Made by a program: the position numbers and the translations under genes
Part shown: positions 9,838 through 18,414 of the stretch, piece by piece
How the letters are laid out: each line of letters starts with the position of its first letter
How positions within the stretch are numbered: the stretch's first letter is position 1
From: Acinetobacter sp. WU_MDCI_Axc73
GTDB taxonomy: Bacteria; Pseudomonadota; Gammaproteobacteria; Pseudomonadales; Moraxellaceae
Length of the DNA: 64,000 bases
Reading direction: 5' to 3'
NCBI RefSeq assembly: GCF_025562455.1
Contig: NZ_JAHPRO010000002.1
Coordinates: 124,001-188,000, forward strand
The notes under the pieces: model-generated
Told to the model about the DNA's origin: nothing
What the model saw: only the letters and a program-made list of their open reading frames with translations
Databases searched by the model: none

Positions 9838-10374
9838 CTATTTCTGTTGAATCGTAACACGTGCAACAGCATTTGCTGCACCTGGAGTTACAGTTGTGCC
9901 TGTTGCTTGATAAAAAGCTTGTAAGTTTAATGTACCTGTAGCTGAACCAGCAGTTCCTGTTGTAGCAACAGAAGCGTTTGATGTACCTGTTGCCGCAGAG
10001 TTAATTGTAACAGGAGTCAAGCCATCTGTACTGGTTATCGCAATACCTACGCCAGTCGCTGAGCTGACTTTAAGCAAATTTGTGTTTGTTGCATCAGCAG
10101 TACCAGTAAAACTAAATTGATAGTTTCCTGGGTTACAATTTGATACAGATAGAGTAAACGGTTGTGGACGAGATTTATCACCTGTGTTTTTAAAAGTAGC
10201 TGTTGGCCAGTCACCCAGTACTACATCAGATGTTGCATTATTATTTACAGCAACGTCACAGGCAGCACTCACTACACTACCTTTAAAGTTAATAGTTCCT
10301 GCATCAGCAAAACTTTGAGTTGATAAAGTCATTGTTGCTGCTGTCGCTGCAATAAGAGTAAGAATAGATTTCAT
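9838..10374 (-). CDS. fimA: Major fimbrial subunit (type 1 pilin family)
   Basis: A 178-residue pilin precursor with a signal peptide (cleavage probably after QSFA). The mature protein begins DAGTINFKGSVVSAACDV, with the first of the two conserved cysteines; the second is in SVSNCNPGNYQF. It is Ala/Thr/Gly-rich and ends with an amphipathic beta strand (ARVTIQQK) that the chaperone would bind. It is the first gene of the operon, consistent with high expression of the shaft subunit. The gene is preceded by a CRP/Vfr-like palindrome at 10463-10478 and a probable -10 near 10444-10449. Confidence 0.93.
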   Translation of the reverse strand: MKSILTLIAATAATMTLSTQSFADAGTINFKGSVVSAACDVAVNNNATSDVVLGDWPTATFKNTGDKSRPQPFTLSVSNCNPGNYQFSFTGTADATNTNLLKVSSATGVGIAITSTDGLTPVTINSAATGTSNASVATTGTAGSATGTLNLQAFYQATGTTVTPGAANAVARVTIQQK

Positions 10375-10674
10375 TGGTGCAATCCTGTTTGATTAGCTTA
10401 ATAATTAATCGCTTTGCATTTTTTCAATAATCAGCCAACAGATATAATAAAATCAATTATTCTGTGACTTAGTTCACATTTATAAATATACAACATTTTT
10501 GCAAAAAGAAATCATTGTGCATAAAAAAAGTGTGATTTTTTTTATTACTTTTAAAAATAGATTGATGTATGTTGGATTTTGTTGTGGTTGTGATAACTGC
10601 AAGAGCTTATTAAATAAAAATAAATTTGGTAAAACATTCTTATAACAAGATAAATAAAATAGGGATGAAATTAG
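10375..10674. other. Divergent intergenic region of the fimbrial locus
   Basis: A 300-base, very AT-rich region between the fimbrial operon (minus) and the small pilin-like gene (plus). It contains the CRP-type palindrome at 10463-10478 annotated separately. The leader of the pilin gene on the minus strand has an AGGA just before the ATG (GATTGCACCAATG context). I found no invertible repeats that would suggest a phase-variation switch, and no coding frame. Confidence 0.6.
10463..10478 (-). promoter_or_regulatory. CRP/Vfr-type operator and promoter of the fimbrial operon
   Basis: The sequence TGTGACTTAGTTCACA is a perfect TGTGA-N6-TCACA inverted repeat, the consensus of the CRP/Vfr family of cAMP-dependent regulators. 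On the minus strand it is followed after 13-14 bases by a TATTAT element (10444-10449) that could be the -10 box, so the operator would be centred about 35 bases upstream of transcription start, overlapping the -35 region. This placing suits either activation or repression. The assignment to Vfr in this organism is inference. Confidence 0.6.
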
Positions 10675-11013
10675 ATGATTAAAAACATAAAAATTATATT
10701 AATTAGTATGATAGGTTTTGTGACTTGTTCGTTCACTTTTGCGGATGCTGCCGAGGTGAAGTTTCTGGGTAAGATCGTAGAACCGGCATGTGATGTTTTG
10801 ATACAAAAAGAAACCCATTGCCAAAAAATTTTTAAGGATACAGGCATGTATGAGATTGGCCTTAACGTACAATCTTTCACATCAAAAGATCAAATAGAGC
10901 AGTTTTTAAACCAACAAACACAAAAAACAAGTTCGATGGTGTCGGTTGAATTATTGAACAATAGTGATTCAACCCATCAAAACATCGGTAATCTTTTGGT
11001 CAAGTATCGTTAA
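10675..11013 (+). CDS. Small exported pilin-like protein
   Basis: A 112-residue product with a clear signal peptide (KNIKIILISMIGFVTCSFTFADA). The mature start, AEVKFLGKIVEPACDVLI, is close in pattern to the major pilin (GTINFKGSVVSAACDVAV), including the first cysteine, and a second cysteine follows in ETHCQ. The rest is short, has no clear pilin beta-sandwich length, and ends NIGNLLVKYR, which might be a terminal beta strand. It faces away from the fimbrial operon. It may be a minor pilin, a shortened pilin paralogue, or an assembly terminator. A GGGATG-like context precedes the ATG weakly. Confidence 0.6.
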   Translation: MIKNIKIILISMIGFVTCSFTFADAAEVKFLGKIVEPACDVLIQKETHCQKIFKDTGMYEIGLNVQSFTSKDQIEQFLNQQTQKTSSMVSVELLNNSDSTHQNIGNLLVKYR

Positions 11014-11100
11014 ATTGAAAATTACTGCGATGGTCTGGACTTCATTTTTTTAACTTGATAATTTGGATAAAGAATCTAAAAGAAAGTTAAGGTGTAAATA

Positions 11101-12519
11101 ATGAGTCAATCAAATAATGTGGCGGCATTACATAATGAAAATCACCTTTCTTTAGATCTGATCGAAGCACAATACACCTTAAAAAATAGCTGGGGCAAAA
11201 AAAATGCTAAAAGTGTGTTGGTTCTGGTCAGTGGAATAGAGCTGGCAGGAAAAGGTGAATCAGTTAAACAACTCAGAGAATGGGTTGATCCAAGATATTT
11301 GAAAGTCAAAGCAGATCCGCCGAATATGTTGTCAAATGATCAGGTATTTTGGCAGCCTTATGTCAATTTTATTCCGCGTGAGGGGCAAATCGCGGTGATG
11401 TTTGGTAACTGGTATAGTGATTTATTAACCACTGCGATGCATGTTTCTAAACCATTAGACGAAACCCTGTTTGATGCCTACGCAGAAAATATGCGAGCCT
11501 TCGAACAAGATCTAAAAAATAATCATGTTGATGTGATCAAGGTTTGGTTTGATTTGTCGTGGAAATCACTCCAAAAACGTTTAGATCATATCGATGCTTC
11601 TGAGCGACATTGGCATAAATTGCACGGTCTGGATTGGCGTAATAAAAAACAATACGACAATTTGCAAAAGTTACGACAACGTTTTACAGAGGATTGGATC
11701 GTCATTGATGGTGAAGAGCCAAAAGTTCGTGATCAAAGCTTTGCACAGTCGATTTTACAGGCACTAAAACATTTACCTGAGCATCCAACACAGGGACAAG
11801 TAGATTGGCCACAGGCCTTAATTCCACATGAATTGTTGCATCCTGATGCAGAAAAGATGGAAAAGCCAAAATATAAGAAAAAACTCAAAAAACTGAGCCG
11901 GCGTGTTGCTGAAGCAATGCGTTATGATGAGCGTAAGGTCGTTATTGTCTTTGAGGGGATGGATGCTGCTGGTAAGGGCGGTTCGATTAAGCGGATTATT
12001 AAACGGCTTGATCCGCGTGAGTACGATATTTTTACTATTAGTGCACCAGAAAAATATGAGTTACGACATCCGTATTTATGGCGTTTTTGGACAAAGCTGG
12101 ATCATTGTAGTGATATTCGTATTTTTGATCGAAGTTGGTATGGGCGAGTTTTAGTTGAACGGGTAGAAGGGTTTGCCAGTGAGCTAGAATGGCAACGTGC
12201 ATATGATGAAATTAATCGTTTTGAGAAAGATTTAATTGATAGTCAAACAGTTATTATTAAATTCTGGTTGTCGATCAGTAAGGATGAGCAAGAACAACGT
12301 TTTCATGCCCGAGAAAAAACTCCGCATAAACGCTTTAAAATTACCGAAGATGACTGGCGCAATCGCAGCAAGTGGAATGAGTACTTAAATGCTGCCGCAG
12401 ATATGTTTGAGCGAACCAGTACCGAATTTGCACCGTGGACGATTGTGGCAACTGACGATAAATACACGGCACGTATTCAGGTACTTAAAACGATTTTAAA
12501 ACAACTTAAGGCAGACTAG
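11101..12519 (+). CDS. pap: Polyphosphate:AMP phosphotransferase (class II PPK2 family)
   Basis: The 472-residue protein is a tandem of two PPK2 domains, the class II layout of the enzyme first studied in Acinetobacter johnsonii, which makes ADP from AMP and polyphosphate. The N-terminal half has a modified P-loop (VSGIELAGKGES, about residues 42-53); the C-terminal half has the complete catalytic set: FEGMDAAGKGGS (about 284-295), the IRIFDRSWYGR Walker B/lid segment (about 338-348), and the KFWLSISKDEQ and FERTSTEFAPWTIV strands. An AAGGTG lies eight bases before the ATG. It stands alone and converges with an MFS transporter gene. Confidence 0.95.
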   Translation: MSQSNNVAALHNENHLSLDLIEAQYTLKNSWGKKNAKSVLVLVSGIELAGKGESVKQLREWVDPRYLKVKADPPNMLSNDQVFWQPYVNFIPREGQIAVMFGNWYSDLLTTAMHVSKPLDETLFDAYAENMRAFEQDLKNNHVDVIKVWFDLSWKSLQKRLDHIDASERHWHKLHGLDWRNKKQYDNLQKLRQRFTEDWIVIDGEEPKVRDQSFAQSILQALKHLPEHPTQGQVDWPQALIPHELLHPDAEKMEKPKYKKKLKKLSRRVAEAMRYDERKVVIVFEGMDAAGKGGSIKRIIKRLDPREYDIFTISAPEKYELRHPYLWRFWTKLDHCSDIRIFDRSWYGRVLVERVEGFASELEWQRAYDEINRFEKDLIDSQTVIIKFWLSISKDEQEQRFHAREKTPHKRFKITEDDWRNRSKWNEYLNAAADMFERTSTEFAPWTIVATDDKYTARIQVLKTILKQLKAD

Positions 12520-12543
12520 AAAAATCAATCTTTATATCTGGCT

Positions 12544-12570
12544 CTGACTTGAATGAGATCTTCAAGTCAG
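12544..12570. terminator. Bidirectional hairpin between pap and the MFS gene
   Basis: A perfect 10-bp stem (CTGACTTGAA / TTCAAGTCAG) with a 7-base loop lies between two convergent genes. It lacks a long T-run on either side, so it may be a weak terminator or a transcript-end stabiliser. Confidence 0.55.
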
Positions 12571-12584
12571 AAGTTTTCAGCAAA

Positions 12585-13901
12585 TTAATGTGATGGAGTG
12601 GATGCCAGTTTTGCCTTGAATTTTGGTGGTTGAGCACTTTGTGACTGACGTTGGCGGAACACAATCAATGTTGCAATCAGGCTCACAATTGCAGCAAACA
12701 TGAGCCAAAAAGCAGGCATACTTTTGCTACCACTTTGTTCAACCAAATAAGTCGCAATCATAGGCGTCAAACCACCAAACACAGACGTTGCCAAGCTATA
12801 AGCAACCGAAAATCCTGCAATACGAACCGAGCTTGGCATCATTTCAGTCAGTGACACAACCAAAGCACCATTATAGAAACTATAAAGCAGTGACAACCAG
12901 AACAATGCCATAAGCATATGGCTTAAACTAATATTTTGCGTTAACCAACTGAGGAGTGGATAAGCCGTGACAAAAATCAGAGTTGTGGTCGTAATCAACA
13001 GCGGTTTACGCCCAAATTTATCAGATAAATAACCACCAATTGGCAATAAAATAAAATTGCTCACACCGACCATCACGGTTGCAATCAAACTCTCTGTGGT
13101 CGTCAGATGTAAAACCTCTTTACCATAAGTCGGGGTATAAACCGTAATAAAATAGAACATGGTCGTGGTTGTTGCGACCATCGACATCCCAATTAACACG
13201 ACTTTCCAGTTGGCTGCCAATGTTGACAGAATTTGACGAGTCGTTGGATGTTCCTTGCGTGATGCAAAAGCTTCGGTTTCCTGCAACGATTTTCGTAACC
13301 AGAAAATAAAAGGAATAATGGCACAACCTACAAAAAATGGAATGCGCCATGCCCAAGCATCAACTTGAGCTTTGGTAAAGGCAAGACTCACGATATAGCC
13401 TAGTGTTGCTGCAAAAATAACAGCAACTTGCTGGCTGGCAGATTGCCAACTGGTCATAAAACCACGGTTATGTGGTTCCGCAATTTCAGAGAGATAGACA
13501 GAAACACCGCCAAGTTCCACACCTGCCGAAAAGCCCTGTGCCAAACGACCAATAAAAATCAATGCCGTAGCTGCAAAGCCGAGTGTGGCATAGCCTGGTG
13601 TTAAAGCGATCAGAAGTGAGCCCACCGCCATAATACTTAGCGTAACCATCAGACCTTTACGACGACCAATCCGATCGACATAAGGGCCCAAAACTAAAGC
13701 ACCAATCGGGCGCATCAGAAAACTCACCGCAAAGATCAGAAACGTCTTCATCAGTGCAGCATAACTGCTATCAGAATGAAAAAAAGTTTCACCAATGGCC
13801 TTTGCGTATAAACCAAATAAGAAGAAATCGTATTGTTCGAGGAAATTGCCGCTAGTTACATTAAAAATTGCGCGTAAGCGCGAAGAAGATCCATGTTGCA
13901 C
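12585..13901 (-). CDS. MFS metabolite:H+ symporter (citrate/tricarballylate type)
   Basis: A 438-residue, 12-helix transporter of the metabolite:proton symporter branch of the MFS. The N terminus, [13 protein letters not shown], is the signature of CitA/TcuC/ShiA/ProP-type carriers; loop 2-3 has DRIGRRKGL and loop 8-9 has DKFGRKPLL, the duplicated MFS motif [15 protein letters not shown] in helix 4 is typical of citrate- and tricarballylate-type members. The start is GTG at 13901 with GGAG seven bases upstream. The substrate, probably a di- or tricarboxylate, cannot be decided from sequence. No metabolic partner lies next to it. Confidence 0.85.
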   Translation of the reverse strand: MQHGSSSRLRAIFNVTSGNFLEQYDFFLFGLYAKAIGETFFHSDSSYAALMKTFLIFAVSFLMRPIGALVLGPYVDRIGRRKGLMVTLSIMAVGSLLIALTPGYATLGFAATALIFIGRLAQGFSAGVELGGVSVYLSEIAEPHNRGFMTSWQSASQQVAVIFAATLGYIVSLAFTKAQVDAWAWRIPFFVGCAIIPFIFWLRKSLQETEAFASRKEHPTTRQILSTLAANWKVVLIGMSMVATTTTMFYFITVYTPTYGKEVLHLTTTESLIATVMVGVSNFILLPIGGYLSDKFGRKPLLITTTTLIFVTAYPLLSWLTQNISLSHMLMALFWLSLLYSFYNGALVVSLTEMMPSSVRIAGFSVAYSLATSVFGGLTPMIATYLVEQSGSKSMPAFWLMFAAIVSLIATLIVFRQRQSQSAQPPKFKAKLASTPSH

Positions 13902-14085
13902 AACGACTCTCCTTAGTTTCTTGTCATCGTTGTTGCAGCCTAGGTGTTAAATATTAAATAAAACTTAAAACCACCTTGGTATCTTGTAGTAAAATTTAAG
14001 ATAATGAAGTGTTTTCAAATGTAAAAATGATTTGATCCCAAACAAGGCAGTTTAGGATCAGTTTAGCTTGTTCAAAGTTTGCCAG

Positions 14086-14595
14086 TTAAGCAACAATACT
14101 GCCATTCACATTCTTTTGTTGAATCCGTTTAGCCAATTGATAACAATCCTGTACGTGTGCTTCAGCGACTTTCTTCATCACGATATAACCCAAACTGGCG
14201 GCCACGATGGAACCACCTAGCGGGATAAATTTGGTGACTTGTTTGGTAATGACTTTACCCACAATGCCATTTAAGGATTTTTTTACCGCAGTTCGTGCTA
14301 CGACCAAGCCAGAAAATTCAAAGCCACGTTTGCGCAGTTCATTCCAGTGAATTTTTTTAGTTTCTGGATCATAGACGCTAATATGATCGGGCGATAAACC
14401 AAAGCGGGCGCTAATATCTGGAATCAATTGTGACAAGATTCCAATATCGATGACCACATCAAAAAATGGAATTGGAACCACAGCAGCGCCTGCGGAAAAA
14501 TAAGCACGTTTTTTGACCATGTCTAAACATTCTTCGCGCACTTGTTCAAGGTCAAGCTTTGGATCAATTGAATCAGGAATATTTTCTATTTTCAT
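14086..14595 (-). CDS. Conserved hypothetical protein with hydrophobic helices
   Basis: A protein of about 170 residues. It has two hydrophobic segments: AYFSAGAAVVPIPFFDVVIDIGIL (about 29-52) and FIPLGGSIVAASLGYIVM (about 128-145). The PIPFxDVxxD pattern followed by QLIPDISARFGLS recalls the YcjF/DUF697 and EcsC-like families, in which such a protein associates with membranes, but I cannot assign a function. I use the ATG at 14595; an in-frame TTG at 14634 would add 13 residues, and neither has a convincing Shine-Dalgarno. It is read away from recC. Confidence 0.65.
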   Translation of the reverse strand: MKIENIPDSIDPKLDLEQVREECLDMVKKRAYFSAGAAVVPIPFFDVVIDIGILSQLIPDISARFGLSPDHISVYDPETKKIHWNELRKRGFEFSGLVVARTAVKKSLNGIVGKVITKQVTKFIPLGGSIVAASLGYIVMKKVAEAHVQDCYQLAKRIQQKNVNGSIVA

Positions 14596-14763
14596 TGGGT
14601 TTATACTCAAGTCGGGACCTTTTGTATCATTCAAGCATGTATTTTAAATGATGTTCACATTTTTATTTCATAGCATCAACGTGACATAGTTGGATTTAGA
14701 TGTATAGTGACGAATGTTTATGATTTTGTGCATAAAAGCATAGCTTAGTAAGGTAAGGAATAC

Positions 14764-17700
14764 ATGGCCATACATGTCATTCAAAGTCAACGTATCGATG
14801 TATTATTGCAAGGGCTGGCGCGAACTTCACAATCTCGCCATGAACAACCTTTTCAGGTGTTGGCGACCCAGCATTTTATCGTTCCCAATGCCGCCGTCCA
14901 GCAGTGGCTTACTGAAAAACTCTCTGAGTTGCAAGGGATTCATGCCAATTATCAGTTTCATCAACGTATTCGTGGCTTTCAATGGTATGCCTATCAACAA
15001 GTACTAAGTGAACATAAGGATCAGGTCCGTAAAGCCAATATTCCACGCTTGATTTTAAAATGGCGAATTTATCAGGCTCTTTATCCTTATATTCAATCTG
15101 AACAGATGCAACTAGCAGTTGAACATCCGTTGTATTCGATCATTGCCCGCATTTATGACAGCGCGGATCGTCTAACACAAGGCATCGAAAAACAGCTAAA
15201 AAAACAAAGTATGTTGTACTGGATTGCAGAGCAAGTGTCACAATTATTTAGCAATTACATGTTGTATCGTGGCTCTTGCACTAAAAATTGTATTGGACAA
15301 TGTACATGTGCCAGCAATTGGCTTAGTGCATGGGGACGTGACCATGCATTAGAAATTGAAAAATGGATCGTTCATAAAGATCAAAGCGTTTCAGCGTTTC
15401 AACTACAACAAGCGCAAGAGTTAGAAGCATGGCAACGCTGGTTATGGAAAGAACATTTCCATCAGGATTTTTTAGAGATAGAAAAGATTGACGGTCTGTT
15501 TTGGCAGCAGCTTGATCATGAACAAACACGTGCGCAGGCTTTAAAACGTTTACCGCAACAAGTGGTGTTATTTACTTTACTGGATTTGCCACCCAGTCAG
15601 TTACAGTTTTTACGTCGTTTAGGGCAATATCTTGAGATTTATATTTTTCATTATAACCCGTCACAGGAATACTGGGCCGATAGTGTCGATCCACTTTGGA
15701 AGCAACGCTATGATGTCGGGGTAAAGGAACGTTTTATTGCCAAGAATCCAAAAGCAACGGATATTGAGATTGCTGATTTTTTTCAGCAATTCACTTTGCA
15801 TTTTAATGCCGAAGCTCGTGAATCACGGCATCCTTTATTGACTCGTTTGGGCAAGCAAGCGCGTGATCACTTTTCATTATTATCCAGTTTATCGACGGGA
15901 GAAGAAGGGTATTGGGTCGATGCTTTTGTCGATGAGTTTCCAGAAACATTATTGGGACATGTACAGTCTGACATTTTGCATTTGGTTGAACCCAAAGCAG
16001 CGCATTATGTACTTGATCTAAATGATGAATCGATTCAGATTCATGTCTGTCATTCTACTTTAAGACAACTGGAAGTGTTGCGAGATCAACTGATCTACTG
16101 GTTGTCTCAGGGCACAACAGAACAGCCACGTCGTCCCAGTGACATCCTTGTGCTTACGCCAAATTTAAAGCAATTAGAACCCCAGATCCGCAGTGTTTTT
16201 CCAGCGACACCCAGTGTTGAGGGGGTGTTCTTACCTGTAAAAATTGCAGGAGTAGCGCAGCTGGATGTATTGAATGCATGGCATGCAGTATTAGGTCGTA
16301 TTCAACTATTACACAGCCGTTTCAATTATGATGAGTTCGCTGATTGGCTCAGTCTCGGTGCAACGCAGTTGTGCTATGGACTCGATGATAATCAAGTTTC
16401 ACGCCTATTAGGGTTATTAGCCGCAGCAGGCTTTAAACGCGGCTTTGATGCAACTCATTTACAGCAAAGTTTAGTTCAGGGTGATGAGGATTATCGCTAT
16501 AGCTTTAAATTTGCACTGGATCGATTAGCGTTGGGGGTTGCGATTCCCGATCATGTCATGTTTCAAGGTACTTTAAGTTATTCGCAGGTACAACCTGATG
16601 ATTTTGAAATTATCGGTAAATTGATTCAGATTTATCGTGATTTTGACCAACGTCGTGACTGGTGGGTGGCGCATGAGCAAGGTCAACCCTTGGCGGTTGA
16701 AATCTGGTTAAAACGGTTAATGGCAGATGTCATGGAGTTTGAACAAGCAGGTGTCCTTGCATTAAAACCTGCACGCGATGCGATTAAAAAGCAGGAGCGG
16801 ATGGTGACTCTGGCCAGTTTTTATGGCGAAGCTGATACACAGCATTTGCGTCAGATCGCCTTGCCATTGCCTTATCTACTTGAAGAAATTCAGCATACTC
16901 TGGAAAATCAAACCGCACACGCAGAACCCACAGGTCAGATTACGTTTAGTCAAATTGGTCAGATTCGTCCATTGCCCTATCGCTTAGTGGTTTTACTCAA
17001 TCTGGATCAGGGACAATTTCCAAATCGTGACCATCACACTCCGTTTGATTTGATGGATGTATTACGTCCGCAACTCGGTGATCGCTCGCGTCTGGAAGAT
17101 GATCAGGGTGCATTTCTGGATGCTGTATTGTTGGCGAAAGATCATCTCTGGTTATTTTATAATGGCTTTGATGTCAATGATGGCGAAGTCCGTGAGCCTT
17201 CCAGTATGGTGCAGGAACTTACCGCACATTTGGCGAAGATTGTTAAACCTTGTACAGATCTTTCAGAACGTGTAACTGCATCAATTTTGCCATTGAAACA
17301 ACTGGGCATAGCAGCACCACTGGCGTCACTTTATCGGATTCATAGTTTACAGCCTTTCGATGTGACCGGTTTTACTCAGCAGCCCGCTTTACAGCGCTAT
17401 CAAGATCACTGGTATCATGTTGCCAAACATATTCAACAGCCACAAGGGACACGTTTGCCGTGGGTGAATATCGATTATCAGCCGCAACCGCAAGATCTAT
17501 TATTACTCGATAGTCAGCAGTGGATGGCCGATATTACTTTTCCTGCAAGGTTGTATCTAAAAACTTTAGGGGTTGAAAACTGGAATGAACAGGCATTATT
17601 GGATCAGGATGAGCCTTTGTTCTTAGATGGCTTAGGTAAGTATGCGATTCGTGATTTTTTACATCAGCATCAGACCGATGCCACTTCAGATTTGTTATTA

Positions 17701-18411
17701 GATCAACTCCCTGTCAGTAAAATTAAACACAGTGCATGGCAACAAAGTTTATTTGAACAGCAGCGCTTATATTCACGGTTGTACGATTATGCGATGCAGG
17801 AGACCCCAACCACCTATCGAACTTGGCGTTTATCCTCACAATTACATATGAATATTCAAATTCCTAGAGATCAAGTTCAGGATTGGGTTAGTGTACAAGC
17901 ATCAAGTGCGCGAGCGAAGCGGATCGCCAAAGTTTGGTTGGAATATTTGATATGGCTGAGCTTTTTAAATCAGGATGAGCATGTACAGGACAAGCGCCGT
18001 ATCGTGGTGTTTAGCGATCAAACGGTGATTTGTGAAGGACTTTCATCGGGTCAGGCGCGTCAATATCTCGATGAATGGTTGACGGCATGGCACTATGCGC
18101 GACAGCAACCGTTGGTGTTGCCTGCGGCATTAATACTGCAACCTTTGGAAAAGGCCAAACACTATCATTGGGAAGAAACTGTGACAGGATTTCTATTGGC
18201 TGAAAAAGATAGTGAACATATTTTAAAAGAGTGGAATAAAACAGGGGCTTTTAGCGCGTTAGATGTGACACAGGATGAAAGTAGTAAGTGGCATCAGGAT
18301 TGGGTCTTTATTTTACAGCAGCAAGATGCTCAGGCCTTACTCAAGGTTGCACTCATACAGTTTTCTTATGCTTTATATGCCCCGATTTTTCAATATGTAC
18401 GCACGGAGTAA
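14764..18411 (+). CDS. recC: RecC, Chi-recognising subunit of exonuclease V
   Basis: A 1215-residue protein, close to the usual size of RecC. The N-terminal part has the inactive helicase fold (FIVPNAAVQQWL near residue 40), and RecC-typical patches follow: ITFSQIGQIRPLPYRLVVLL, NLDQGQFPNRD and FDLMDVLRPQLGDRSRLEDDQ around residues 720-785. No Walker A is expected or seen. RecC holds the RecB and RecD motors, splits the duplex and scans for Chi. It begins with ATG after AAGGAA and is followed three bases later by recB; the recC-recB-recD order points to a single operon. Confidence 0.96.
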   Translation: MAIHVIQSQRIDVLLQGLARTSQSRHEQPFQVLATQHFIVPNAAVQQWLTEKLSELQGIHANYQFHQRIRGFQWYAYQQVLSEHKDQVRKANIPRLILKWRIYQALYPYIQSEQMQLAVEHPLYSIIARIYDSADRLTQGIEKQLKKQSMLYWIAEQVSQLFSNYMLYRGSCTKNCIGQCTCASNWLSAWGRDHALEIEKWIVHKDQSVSAFQLQQAQELEAWQRWLWKEHFHQDFLEIEKIDGLFWQQLDHEQTRAQALKRLPQQVVLFTLLDLPPSQLQFLRRLGQYLEIYIFHYNPSQEYWADSVDPLWKQRYDVGVKERFIAKNPKATDIEIADFFQQFTLHFNAEARESRHPLLTRLGKQARDHFSLLSSLSTGEEGYWVDAFVDEFPETLLGHVQSDILHLVEPKAAHYVLDLNDESIQIHVCHSTLRQLEVLRDQLIYWLSQGTTEQPRRPSDILVLTPNLKQLEPQIRSVFPATPSVEGVFLPVKIAGVAQLDVLNAWHAVLGRIQLLHSRFNYDEFADWLSLGATQLCYGLDDNQVSRLLGLLAAAGFKRGFDATHLQQSLVQGDEDYRYSFKFALDRLALGVAIPDHVMFQGTLSYSQVQPDDFEIIGKLIQIYRDFDQRRDWWVAHEQGQPLAVEIWLKRLMADVMEFEQAGVLALKPARDAIKKQERMVTLASFYGEADTQHLRQIALPLPYLLEEIQHTLENQTAHAEPTGQITFSQIGQIRPLPYRLVVLLNLDQGQFPNRDHHTPFDLMDVLRPQLGDRSRLEDDQGAFLDAVLLAKDHLWLFYNGFDVNDGEVREPSSMVQELTAHLAKIVKPCTDLSERVTASILPLKQLGIAAPLASLYRIHSLQPFDVTGFTQQPALQRYQDHWYHVAKHIQQPQGTRLPWVNIDYQPQPQDLLLLDSQQWMADITFPARLYLKTLGVENWNEQALLDQDEPLFLDGLGKYAIRDFLHQHQTDATSDLLLDQLPVSKIKHSAWQQSLFEQQRLYSRLYDYAMQETPTTYRTWRLSSQLHMNIQIPRDQVQDWVSVQASSARAKRIAKVWLEYLIWLSFLNQDEHVQDKRRIVVFSDQTVICEGLSSGQARQYLDEWLTAWHYARQQPLVLPAALILQPLEKAKHYHWEETVTGFLLAEKDSEHILKEWNKTGAFSALDVTQDESSKWHQDWVFILQQQDAQALLKVALIQFSYALYAPIFQYVRTE

Positions 18412-18414
18412 GCC

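Noticed and set aside
10375..10674. Invertible phase-variation element in the fimbrial promoter
   Set aside because: No pair of inverted repeats of useful length was found and there is no recombinase gene nearby.
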